Of a DNA stretch of 56,968 nucleotides, positions 1 through 4,500 are shown piece by piece. A program made the position numbers and the translations under genes. Source of the DNA: a virus; the IMG/VR virus record IMGVR_UViG_3300043786_001191, positions 1 through 56,968 of that record; one strand, given 5' to 3'. The notes beneath the pieces were generated by a model. The model saw only the letters and a list, made by a program, of their open reading frames with translations. It did not search any database and had not been told where the DNA came from. Numbering within the stretch: position 1 is the first letter of the stretch; each line of letters opens with the position of its first letter.

Positions 1-64
1 TGTTGACATGAATCTGCAGGCTGCGGACGATGCGGAGCAGGCGTTCGGCGGTGTTCTTGTCCAT
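1..64 (-). CDS. Partial small early protein, N-terminus only
   Basis: The first 21 codons of a minus-strand gene that leaves the window. The peptide begins MDKNTAERLLRIVRSLQ, a basic amphipathic helix. The ATG at 62-64 lies exactly 6 nt after the -10 box of a strong sigma70 promoter (71-99), so the start codon should coincide with the transcription start and the mRNA would be leaderless. Function is unknown. It is the first of the GC-rich one-gene cassettes. Confidence 0.55.
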   Translation of the reverse strand, partial: MDKNTAERLLRIVRSLQIHVN

Positions 65-70
65 GGCGGG

Positions 71-99
71 ATTCTACCTCAAAGTTTGGGATGCGTCAA
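71..99 (-). promoter_or_regulatory. Sigma70 early promoter, 17-bp spacer
   Basis: Minus strand: -35 TTGACG (94-99), 17-bp spacer, -10 TAGAAT (71-76). It points at the partial gene starting at 64, with 6 nt between the -10 box and the ATG. Confidence 0.85.
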
Positions 100-149
100 C
101 CCACTTGCACGATATTTCTAATTTCTTTCTGCCGGCCCCTGAAACAACC

Positions 150-267
150 TAGCCCCGAACGAATCGGGGCAGGGATCGAAATCCTCTTCGGTTGCTGACT
201 GGGCTATGCGGATTTCAGTCCACACGGACTAGGGCACATTGTACCCCATCCCGCACAGGCCAGCCAA
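150..267 (-). ncRNA. Candidate structured small RNA with its own weak promoter
   Basis: The gap between two minus-strand genes (65-271) has no ORF but much structure on the minus strand. A possible promoter has -10 TACAAT (238-243) and -35 TTGGCT (262-267), 18 bp apart. Just downstream lies a 5-bp hairpin (226-230 with 217-221) followed by GAAAT, which resembles a CRISPR repeat hairpin plus tail. Next is a 7-bp long-range pairing (210-216 with 178-184) and then a GC hairpin (152-158 with 164-170) that could end the transcript. A tRNA was considered but the arms do not fit. Transcription is inferred only. Confidence 0.35.
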
Positions 268-271
268 TCGT

Positions 272-484
272 TTAGCTCATGGGAGTTTCGTAGTTCTCGC
301 GGATGTAGTTGTCCTCGGTCATCTCAAGGTCGCGGATCCAGTCCTCGCGGTCAGCGGCCTCGCGTTCCGCGTAGTAGCCGTCCATATCGGCCTCGCAGTC
401 CGGGCAGAGGTCAGCGACCTCGGAGAGGATCAGAGCGCCGCAGGCGCGGCAGTTGCAGGGGTTGTCGGCGGGGGTGATGGTCAT
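272..484 (-). CDS. Small zinc-ribbon protein, early cassette
   Basis: A 70-residue acidic protein of unknown function. Near the N-terminus it has a CxCxxC motif (NPCNCRACG) and 15 or so residues later a CPDC pair, which together look like a small zinc ribbon. The rest is Asp/Glu-rich helix. The gene has its own promoter at 491-519. The ATG (482-484) lies exactly 6 nt after the -10 box, so no ribosome binding site can be present and the mRNA is probably leaderless. Base composition is GC-rich like its neighbours and unlike the bulk of the window. Such small acidic zinc proteins are typical of phage early host-takeover genes, but no specific role can be assigned. Confidence 0.7.
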   Translation of the reverse strand: MTITPADNPCNCRACGALILSEVADLCPDCEADMDGYYAEREAADREDWIRDLEMTEDNYIRENYETPMS

Positions 485-490
485 GGGTGT

Positions 491-519
491 AGTATACCGT
501 TAGAGGCGGGATGTGTCAA
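491..519 (-). promoter_or_regulatory. Sigma70 early promoter, near-perfect consensus
   Basis: Minus strand: -35 TTGACA (514-519), 17-bp spacer, -10 TATACT (491-496). It serves the zinc-ribbon gene whose ATG is 6 nt downstream of the -10 box. Confidence 0.9.
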
Positions 520-529
520 GCGACTTGGA

Positions 530-563
530 GGGATGGGGGCCCGGATCTGCCGGCCCCCATCCC
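530..563 (-). terminator. GC hairpin terminator
   Basis: A 12-bp perfect stem (530-541 with 552-563) around a 10-nt loop, between the stop of the 576-1025 gene and the next promoter. There is no clear U-tract, so termination is inferred from position and strength. Confidence 0.6.
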
Positions 564-575
564 GTCCGCCGGGGG

Positions 576-1025
576 TCAGGTCGCTAGCGCAGCTCCCTTC
601 TCAATGCAGGCCACGATGCCCTGCCCGATCATGTCGTTCAGCATCCCGATCACGCTCTCGGGCAGTTGTCTCTCGGAACGCTTCACCGTCACATCTCCGT
701 TACAGAAGTTGTCCACGCTGAACTCAATCGGGTAGAGGATGCGGAACTCGCTCCAACCGATCAGCTCCCCGGACTCGCTTTCCTCCCAGTCGATGCTCAC
801 CTCTCCGGTCAGCGTGCCGGGAACCCCGGTCAGCGATTCGACACCCAATTCAGGCGAATCGCTCGCCACCGCGTACTGCGCGTCGAAAGTGAACCCGATA
901 TCGGAGCGGCGCACTCCCGTCTTCAAGTCGCGCTCGGCGTAGAGGTCCACGGTTAGCTCATCCTCCGGGATGCGGCGCTCGGCGTAGTATACATTCAGGT
1001 TGAAGAGGTGCGTCAGGGTCTTCAT
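576..1025 (-). CDS. Unknown 149-residue early protein
   Basis: A 149-residue acidic protein starting MKTLTHLFNLNVYYAE. It appears to be a compact alpha/beta protein with several beta-strand-like stretches and no motif I recognise. The ATG at 1023-1025 is chosen over an upstream in-frame start at 1097 because the upstream start lies inside the promoter (1069-1097). The inferred transcript has a leader of about 37 nt carrying a GCCCC/GGGGC hairpin just before an AAAGG sequence. That hairpin recurs before two other genes here. A hairpin terminator follows the gene at 530-563. It is a single-gene cassette of unknown role. Confidence 0.7.
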   Translation of the reverse strand: MKTLTHLFNLNVYYAERRIPEDELTVDLYAERDLKTGVRRSDIGFTFDAQYAVASDSPELGVESLTGVPGTLTGEVSIDWEESESGELIGWSEFRILYPIEFSVDNFCNGDVTVKRSERQLPESVIGMLNDMIGQGIVACIEKGAALAT

Positions 1026-1038
1026 GGCTGTTGCCTTT

Positions 1039-1051
1039 GCCCCATCGGGGC
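1039..1051 (-). promoter_or_regulatory. Leader hairpin GCCCC/GGGGC
   Basis: A 5-bp GC stem with a 3-nt loop in the leader of the 576-1025 gene, directly before AAAGGCA. The same arrangement occurs at 1401-1413 (minus strand) and 1816-1829 (plus strand), each in a leader of about 37 nt. Confidence 0.55.
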
Positions 1052-1068
1052 GGTTGGGTGTTACGGGG

Positions 1069-1097
1069 AGTGTATCAGATCGGGAAGGATGAGTCAA
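1069..1097 (-). promoter_or_regulatory. Sigma70 early promoter, 17-bp spacer
   Basis: Minus strand: -35 TTGACT (1092-1097), 17-bp spacer, -10 TACACT (1069-1074), about 37 nt before the ATG at 1025. Confidence 0.85.
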
Positions 1098-1105
1098 GGG
1101 ACTTG

Positions 1106-1130
1106 GGGGGCCGGGATTGTCCCGGCCCCC
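1106..1130 (-). terminator. Strong GC hairpin terminator
   Basis: A perfect 11-bp stem (1106-1116 with 1120-1130) with a 3-nt loop, immediately after the stop of the 1142-1387 gene and before the next promoter. There is no U-tract. Confidence 0.65.
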
Positions 1131-1141
1131 GTCACCCTGCG

Positions 1142-1387
1142 TCAGTCATCGATGCTGATGACCTCCGCGCTGCGGCAGGAGCGCCACGCCATCCGCTCCA
1201 AGTCGTAGTAGGTCACGATTTCCTCGGTGCGGGGCTTGGCGACCCCCTTCGGGCGGTGATCCGCCGGGATCAGGTCAAGGACGGTGGTGCCCGTCGCGGG
1301 GCGCGTCGTGCCGTCGATCTTGCGGAAGGTGAACTGGACGGTGCCACCCGCGAGGCGGGTACGGAGGGTGCGGTGCAGGTCGCTCAT
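1142..1387 (-). CDS. WYL_2 (DUF2693)-like Sm/SH3-barrel protein, copy 1
   Basis: An 81-residue protein that I assign to the small phage beta-barrel family annotated as WYL_2 or DUF2693. The signs are an N-terminal beta-hairpin (TVQFTFRKIDGTTRP, about 16-30) and a C-terminal stretch YYDLERMAWRSCRSAEVISI with the family's W-R-S near the end. The family is small, common in tailed phages and presumed regulatory; its exact role is unknown. A second, longer and AT-rich copy lies at 4950-5501. The start at 1387 is chosen because it follows a 37-nt leader with the shared GCCCC/GGGGC hairpin. It has its own promoter and its own terminator. Confidence 0.7.
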   Translation of the reverse strand: MSDLHRTLRTRLAGGTVQFTFRKIDGTTRPATGTTVLDLIPADHRPKGVAKPRTEEIVTYYDLERMAWRSCRSAEVISIDD

Positions 1388-1400
1388 TACTAGTGCCTTT

Positions 1401-1413
1401 GCCCCGTTGGGGC
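1401..1413 (-). promoter_or_regulatory. Leader hairpin GCCCC/GGGGC
   Basis: A 5-bp stem with loop GTT in forward reading, in the leader of the WYL_2-like gene and just before AAAGGCA. It matches the hairpin at 1039-1051. Confidence 0.55.
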
Positions 1414-1430
1414 GGTAAGAGGATGCGTGC

Positions 1431-1459
1431 ATCTTACAGCATCGTCGGAGATGCTGCAA
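1431..1459 (-). promoter_or_regulatory. Sigma70 early promoter, 17-bp spacer
   Basis: Minus strand: -35 TTGCAG (1454-1459), 17-bp spacer, -10 TAAGAT (1431-1436), about 37 nt from the ATG at 1387. Confidence 0.8.
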
Positions 1460-1535
1460 CCCACTTGGGCGAAAGTTTGCAAAGTTTCTGCGACCGGCCA
1501 GCACCAGGCCCAGGCACCGGACGCATGGGCATGAG

Positions 1536-1564
1536 TTGACGCATCGGCGGGGATCGGTTAGAAT
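1536..1564 (+). promoter_or_regulatory. Sigma70 early promoter, 17-bp spacer
   Basis: -35 TTGACG (1536-1541), 17-bp spacer, -10 TAGAAT (1559-1564). The ATG of the next gene (1571) follows after exactly 6 nt. Confidence 0.88.
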
Positions 1565-1570
1565 GCCCGT

Positions 1571-1759
1571 ATGTGCAACACCCACACAAACGCTCTCTCC
1601 CCCACGCCTTTCTGCGCGCGTTGCGAGCGCAGGAAGGGCGAAGTCATCAACGGCGAAGCCGTAGTACTCAGGAACGGCCTCTGCCAAGATTGCGAGGCTG
1701 AGGAGGCAAACTGGCTCGCCTACGAGCGCGCCATGGAAGCCCCCGGTGAGGACTGGTGA
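1571..1759 (+). CDS. Small double-CxxC zinc protein, leaderless early gene
   Basis: A 62-residue protein with two CxxC pairs (FCARCERR near residue 14 and LCQDCEAEE near residue 38), consistent with one zinc ribbon, followed by an acidic helix. Function is unknown. The ATG begins 6 nt after the -10 box TAGAAT, so the predicted mRNA has no leader and no ribosome binding site. The gene is GC-rich and followed within 10 nt by another promoter (1769-1797). It resembles the minus-strand zinc protein at 272-484 in size and design, though the sequences are not clearly related. Confidence 0.7.
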   Translation: MCNTHTNALSPTPFCARCERRKGEVINGEAVVLRNGLCQDCEAEEANWLAYERAMEAPGEDW

Positions 1760-1768
1760 CCGCATGGA

Positions 1769-1797
1769 TTGACGCATCTGCCCGGAAGTGGTAAGAT
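1769..1797 (+). promoter_or_regulatory. Sigma70 early promoter, 17-bp spacer
   Basis: -35 TTGACG (1769-1774), 17-bp spacer, -10 TAAGAT (1792-1797). The expected start near 1804 gives a 37-nt leader to the GTG at 1841. Confidence 0.87.
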
Positions 1798-1815
1798 GCC
1801 CCCATCACCCTAACA

Positions 1816-1829
1816 GCCCCAGACGGGGC
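1816..1829 (+). promoter_or_regulatory. Leader hairpin GCCCC/GGGGC before the RBS
   Basis: A 5-bp GC stem (1816-1820 with 1825-1829) with a 4-nt loop, directly followed by the ribosome binding site GGAG at 1831-1834. It is the plus-strand counterpart of the hairpins at 1039-1051 and 1401-1413. Confidence 0.55.
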
Positions 1830-1840
1830 AGGAGACACCC

Positions 1841-2056
1841 GTGGCCTACACCACCACCAACTTCAAGACCAAGAAGGCGCTCAAGGAGGCCGTTGCATCG
1901 GGCGCGACCGTGACGGTCTTCCAGCCGAACGATATGTTCGGGGACGGCAGCGTGAGGGATGGCTCGGCGTGCGTCGAAGGCCCCCACTACCCGCAGCCGC
2001 ACCGCTGGTACGCGCAGGTTGAGGTGCGGGACGGGAGGATCGTAAAGGTCAAGTAG
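1841..2056 (+). CDS. Conserved small phage protein, GTG start
   Basis: A 71-residue protein with basic N-terminus MAYTTTNFKTKKALKEAV and a C-terminal half rich in short beta strands ending in VRDGRIVKVK. Proteins of this type are widespread in tailed phages as short conserved unknowns. The GTG start at 1841 is supported by the GGAG six nt upstream and by the inferred 37-nt leader. It is followed by a hairpin terminator (2080-2103), so it is another single-gene cassette. It is the last GC-rich gene before composition drops to AT-rich. No function can be assigned. Confidence 0.75.
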   Translation: MAYTTTNFKTKKALKEAVASGATVTVFQPNDMFGDGSVRDGSACVEGPHYPQPHRWYAQVEVRDGRIVKVK

Positions 2057-2079
2057 CCCCCACCAACTCAACCCTCCAG

Positions 2080-2103
2080 GCCCCTGCTGCAACCGGCAGG
2101 GGC
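2080..2103 (+). terminator. Hairpin terminator
   Basis: An 8-bp stem (2080-2087 with 2096-2103) followed by a weak T-containing tail, 24 nt after the stop of the 1841-2056 gene. Confidence 0.65.
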
Positions 2104-2172
2104 TTGTGCATTTGTCAAGAGCTGCCAGGTCATTCTCACAAACTTAATATTCATAAATTTCTGGTATTCGAC

Positions 2173-2201
2173 TTGACAAGCTACGAAGTTTGTGGTAGAA
2201 T
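2173..2201 (+). promoter_or_regulatory. Sigma70 promoter, 17-bp spacer
   Basis: -35 TTGACA (2173-2178), 17-bp spacer ending AAGTTTGTGG, -10 TAGAAT (2196-2201). An ATG follows after exactly 6 nt (2208). Its spacer 3' half is repeated in the promoter at 2240-2268. Confidence 0.85.
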
Positions 2202-2207
2202 TGAAGA

Positions 2208-2243
2208 ATGCCACCACCACCAAGGCGCTGGCACTCAAGTTGA
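2208..2243 (+). CDS. Possible 11-residue leaderless peptide
   Basis: ATG at 2208 sits 6 nt after the -10 box of the promoter at 2173-2201 and opens an 11-codon frame (MPPPPRRWHSS). The position fits the leaderless rule seen elsewhere in the window, but the peptide is tiny and proline-rich and could be chance. Its stop overlaps the -35 box of the next promoter. Confidence 0.25.
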   Translation: MPPPPRRWHSS

Positions 2244-2268
2244 CAGAGCTCAAAGTTTGTGGTAGAAT
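2240..2268 (+). promoter_or_regulatory. Sigma70 promoter, 17-bp spacer
   Basis: -35 TTGACA (2240-2245), 17-bp spacer ending AAGTTTGTGG, -10 TAGAAT (2263-2268). It is nearly a duplicate of the promoter 67 bp upstream. Confidence 0.85.
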
Positions 2269-2299
2269 ACAGGTAGCTGAACAGCCAGGGAGAGGGGGA

Positions 2300-2359
2300 A
2301 TGCAGCTAGCCGTAGTATACCACACCGACATCGATGTGTCAACTTTAGTACCGGAGTAG
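2300..2359 (+). CDS. Possible 19-residue peptide
   Basis: A 19-codon frame (MQLAVVYHTDIDVSTLVPE) starting 5-10 nt after a purine run, GGGAGAGGGGGA, that could be a strong ribosome binding site, and 31 nt downstream of the -10 box at 2263-2268. It overlaps a minus-strand promoter (2314-2342). Coding is uncertain. Confidence 0.3.
   Translation: MQLAVVYHTDIDVSTLVPE
2314..2342 (-). promoter_or_regulatory. Sigma70 promoter, 17-bp spacer, facing left
   Basis: Minus strand: -35 TTGACA (2337-2342), 17-bp spacer, -10 TATACT (2314-2319). It faces the two plus-strand promoters at 2173 and 2240. No minus-strand gene is evident downstream. Confidence 0.8.
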
Positions 2360-2378
2360 AGCTAGGCACGCTACCCTC

Positions 2379-2407
2379 ATTATACCATGGGGGAGGGGGT
2401 GTGTCAA
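2379..2407 (-). promoter_or_regulatory. Sigma70 promoter, perfect boxes, facing left
   Basis: Minus strand: -35 TTGACA (2402-2407), 17-bp spacer, -10 TATAAT (2379-2384). Both hexamers are perfect. It lies in tandem with the promoter at 2314-2342. Confidence 0.85.
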
Positions 2408-2409
2408 GA

Positions 2410-2680
2410 TGAGTGGGAGAAATTTTTGAGAAAATAGTAGAAATATTTTTGTCAAGGTCCATAACAGTGAAAATGGGTCCCCTTTGAAAACTTAAAGAAT
2501 CGTTGGGCTAGCTCCCACCCTCTCCAATTCTCTCAAATATTCTCAAATAATTTTGAACACCCTGTCCCACATTATAGGAAATTCTTAAAAATTTTTGAAT
2601 ACACAATGGCCTTAAAAAATTTTTGGGCCCCAAACAGAGTAAAAAGGTTCACTTAAAATTTCTTAAAATACTGGGTTCCC
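2410..2680. other. AT-rich gene-free stretch
   Basis: No convincing coding frame in 2410-2680. It contains two similar runs built on CTTAAAAA/TTTTTG (around 2583 and 2610) and a copy of the TGGGTCCC word near 2474 that recurs at 3406-3436. I see no terminator with certainty. Confidence 0.5.
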
Positions 2681-3325
2681 TTATTGTATTCTGATTTTGT
2701 TCTTTCGTAGATTATCTTCAGCCCACAACGGTTGAAGATTGGTATAGTGAAAACATTTCTTTATTTCTTCCTCATTTGTAAGATCAAATTGACAACAGGG
2801 AATTATATGATCTATATGCCATCCAGTAAATCCATGATTGTCCCAAGACATTCCTTCTTGAAATTTTGATTCCATATATTCCTTGTATTCTTTCAAAGAA
2901 CAACCAAGATAGTCAAGTGTCTTTCCCTTTTTGTAATTTTGTTTCAGAGCTTTTTTGAATCTTTTTCTGTATCGATTGGCTAGTTTGTACTGTACATCTG
3001 TTTGGTATTTGTTCTTTGAATATTCACTTCGGTATTGTCTTTGTTGTGCTTGGTATGTTGGATCTTCTAGTTTCTTTTTTCTATACTTTTTATGATATTC
3101 ACGCCGTTTTTCTTTATTCTTTAAATAAGATTTTTTGGTGCTTTCACGATGTGTTTTTTTATAATCTTCATCATTTTTAATTTTATCATAAAAAATTTGA
3201 TGATGAATTTTTCTGCAATTTTTGCAATAGTGGTGAAAACCAGTTAAGTGGTTTTTGTTTTTGTGAAAACAATCTGAAGGCAAAATTTGTTTGCATTTTG
3301 TGCATTGGAAGTAAAGTGTTTCCAT
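2681..3325 (-). CDS. HNH endonuclease, likely homing type
   Basis: A 214-residue very basic protein. The N-terminus carries a zinc-binding CTKCK...CKNC pair (about 8-37), the middle is a Lys/Tyr-rich helical DNA-binding arm, and the C-terminus holds the HNH core: WHIDHIIPCCQF, then NLQPLWAEDNLRKN. The H-D-H and the later N match the group I-intron-type HNH nucleases that spread in phage genomes as free-standing homing endonucleases. ATG 3325 is preferred over the in-frame TTG at 3346 because a promoter (TTGCTT-16-TACACT, 3334-3361) ends 8 nt before it and the TTG lies in its spacer. It is surrounded by non-coding AT-rich DNA, as is common for such mobile genes. Confidence 0.88.
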   Translation of the reverse strand: METLYFQCTKCKQILPSDCFHKNKNHLTGFHHYCKNCRKIHHQIFYDKIKNDEDYKKTHRESTKKSYLKNKEKRREYHKKYRKKKLEDPTYQAQQRQYRSEYSKNKYQTDVQYKLANRYRKRFKKALKQNYKKGKTLDYLGCSLKEYKEYMESKFQEGMSWDNHGFTGWHIDHIIPCCQFDLTNEEEIKKCFHYTNLQPLWAEDNLRKNKIRIQ

Positions 3326-3333
3326 TCTATTGA

Positions 3334-3361
3334 AGTGTACCTTCAAATTTTAAAAAAGCAA
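3334..3361 (-). promoter_or_regulatory. Sigma70 promoter for the HNH gene, 16-bp spacer
   Basis: Minus strand: TTGCTT (3356-3361), 16-bp spacer, TACACT (3334-3339); ATG 8 nt downstream at 3325. Confidence 0.55.
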
Positions 3362-3405
3362 AAAATGGGCCCCCCTCGGAGTCCTGTCCGGAGTCCCAGA
3401 AAATC

Positions 3406-3436
3406 TGGGTCCCATATGGGTCCCTTTTTGGGTCCC
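3406..3436 (+). repeat. Three short direct repeats TGGGTCCC
   Basis: Copies at 3406-3413, 3417-3424 and 3429-3436, spaced 11 and 12 bp, roughly one helical turn apart. They lie upstream of a late promoter and a small membrane-protein gene. Related words occur near 2474, 3366 and 3664. They could be an operator or simple-sequence drift. Confidence 0.5.
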
Positions 3437-3452
3437 CTCTCACATCCCTATC

Positions 3453-3460
3453 CCTAAATA
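3453..3460 (+). promoter_or_regulatory. T4-type late promoter CCTAAATA
   Basis: A late box 15 nt upstream of the 34-codon gene at 3476. An AAAGGA ribosome binding site lies between them. Confidence 0.6.
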
Positions 3461-3475
3461 CTCAAAAGGAAACTT

Positions 3476-3580
3476 ATGCTACAAAAAATTCAAAATTTTA
3501 AGAAGAAGTATCTCACACTCCCTTGGATCACTCTCGGCCTCTGCGTCGTGATTTTGGTCGTCAATCTGATCAAGGGTTGA
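3476..3580 (+). CDS. 34-residue single-pass membrane peptide
   Basis: A short gene with a good ribosome binding site (AAAGGA, 7-12 nt upstream) and a late promoter. The product starts with a basic amphipathic stretch, MLQKIQNFKKKYLTL, and then a hydrophobic segment, PWITLGLCVVILVVNLI, ending KG. This looks like an inner-membrane peptide with the N-terminus inside. Late expression plus one membrane span could fit a holin-like, lysis-related or envelope role, but nothing in the sequence proves it. The codons are read in one clean frame ending TGA. Confidence 0.6.
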   Translation: MLQKIQNFKKKYLTLPWITLGLCVVILVVNLIKG

Positions 3581-3588
3581 TATTTAAA

Positions 3589-3642
3589 ACCCTTTCTATC
3601 GTTCTAGGATCGCTTATGAGGCGTTCTTAGGAGAGAAAGGGT
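3589..3642 (+). ncRNA. Long bulged RNA hairpin
   Basis: A 54-nt stretch folds end to end on itself: a 9-bp outer stem (3589-3597 with 3634-3642), a middle stem of 8 pairs including two G-U (3602-3609 with 3625-3632), and a 3-bp top stem (3611-3613 with 3621-3623) around a 7-nt loop. It follows the 34-residue gene by 8 nt and precedes a terminator. It could be a 3' UTR stabiliser, RNase substrate or small RNA. Confidence 0.45.
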
Positions 3643-3658
3643 CTCGGAGCCCAACGAA

Positions 3659-3686
3659 AAACGGGTCCCTTCTGGGGAACCCGTTT
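3659..3686. terminator. Bidirectional hairpin terminator
   Basis: An 8-bp stem (3659-3666 with 3679-3686) extended by an inner CCC/GGG pair, with an A-run before and T-rich run after. It ends the rightward transcript and the convergent minus-strand gene at 3709. Confidence 0.75.
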
Positions 3687-3708
3687 CTTCTTTGAGAAAT
3701 TCAATTTT

Positions 3709-4242
3709 TCAGTATTGTTGTGACCCAGTTGTGGTTCTTGAAGAAGTCAAAGACAATGCATCTTGGAATCCTTTATGGAAGTGTGGATTCTTGAACATGT
3801 CTGGATGAGGTGTTACCGATTGAACTCTGGCCATGTCTTTGCCATGACGGTAGGCTTCCTCGTCAGTCATCTGGGCCAAAGGCTTTTTGTTGCTCCAAAC
3901 TCTTTCAGCTGCCGAAGATGGCTCTTCCATTTTTCTTTCTATGTCTGTGAGATTTGCAATTACTTGTAATCTTGATGTGTCTGCTCTATTTTGTTGGTCG
4001 TATGCTAGAGCAGCCTCATTGCTTGATGCGCCATAAGTTTGCACTGCTTCGGAAGTTCTTCTTCCCGCTGCTTCTACGGCTTCCAAACCTCGTTCTTCTC
4101 TGGCTTGTGCTTTTAGTTGTTCTTTTCGAAGAAGGGCTTGATCTTTTGTTCGTAAGGCTGTTTTAAGACCAGCCTCAAGAAGATCAATTCTTTCTTGTAG
4201 TTGTTCGCAAAGATTCTTGTAATAGTTTGTTAGGTAGTTCAT
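3709..4242 (-). CDS. Coiled-coil protein, paralogue of next gene
   Basis: A 177-residue mostly helical, charged protein starting MNYLTNYYKNLCEQLQERID. Residues about 10-120 look like a long coiled coil rich in Glu, Lys, Arg and Ala; the C-terminus is less ordered. Its first 26 residues closely match the start of the upstream gene (MDYLSQFYKNQAEALQERIS), so the two are paralogues. The genes overlap by 4 bp (ATGA type) and share a late promoter at 4484-4491. Function is unknown; late timing suggests a virion or assembly role. Confidence 0.65.
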   Translation of the reverse strand: MNYLTNYYKNLCEQLQERIDLLEAGLKTALRTKDQALLRKEQLKAQAREERGLEAVEAAGRRTSEAVQTYGASSNEAALAYDQQNRADTSRLQVIANLTDIERKMEEPSSAAERVWSNKKPLAQMTDEEAYRHGKDMARVQSVTPHPDMFKNPHFHKGFQDALSLTSSRTTTGSQQY

Positions 4243-4478
4243 ACTGTTTTAATATCCTGTTCTAAAGTTTCTTCTGCCTTCTTTTCAATCTTTTCAGTTG
4301 GCTTTTCAATTCTTTGTTCTGTTTGACGATCCTTGCGTTGTTTCTTTTCAAGAAAATCTGGGTCCAAGGTTGTTTCACCGGAAGCAATTTTCTGTTCTGC
4401 AATAAGTTTTTCTAGGTGAGAGATTCTTTCTTGCAATGCTTCTGCTTGATTTTTGTAGAATTGTGACAGATAATCCAT
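4239..4478 (-). CDS. Short coiled-coil protein, paralogue
   Basis: A 79-residue helical charged protein. The ATG at 4478 (MDYLSQFYKNQ) is chosen over an upstream start at 4526 because it aligns with the N-terminus of its paralogue at 4242 and because a late box TATAAATA (minus strand, 4484-4491) ends exactly 5 nt before it. The upstream start would sit inside the divergent gene. The C-terminus is dominated by Lys, Glu and Gln. Function is unknown. Confidence 0.65.
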   Translation of the reverse strand: MDYLSQFYKNQAEALQERISHLEKLIAEQKIASGETTLDPDFLEKKQRKDRQTEQRIEKPTEKIEKKAEETLEQDIKTV

Positions 4479-4483
4479 GAAAT

Positions 4484-4495
4484 TATTTATAAATA
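4484..4495. promoter_or_regulatory. Overlapping divergent late promoters
   Basis: TATAAATA on the plus strand at 4488-4495 and on the minus strand at 4484-4491, sharing 4 bp. Each is exactly 5 nt from a start codon (ATG 4501 plus, ATG 4478 minus). The whole gap between the two genes is only 22 bp. Confidence 0.75.
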
Positions 4496-4500
4496 TTTTC

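Noticed and set aside
150-231. tRNA gene on the minus strand
   Set aside because: There are hairpins and a TTCGAT-like loop, but no complete acceptor, D and T arms with proper spacing could be drawn.
239-721. 160-residue plus-strand frame in the GC-rich region
   Set aside because: It crosses a promoter, a terminator hairpin and the zinc-ribbon gene on the opposite strand, and its protein is arginine/serine-rich with no pattern; a shadow of GC-rich DNA.
1-2100. Left end as foreign DNA joined by assembly error
   Set aside because: The same 17-bp-spacer promoter family continues beyond the GC boundary to 2407 and a WYL_2-like family member occurs on both sides, so a genuine genome segment is more likely; it cannot be ruled out without reads.
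3326-3346. TTG start that lengthens the HNH endonuclease by 7 residues
   Set aside because: The TTG would lie within the -35/-10 spacer of the likely promoter at 3334-3361; the ATG at 3325 follows the -10 box.
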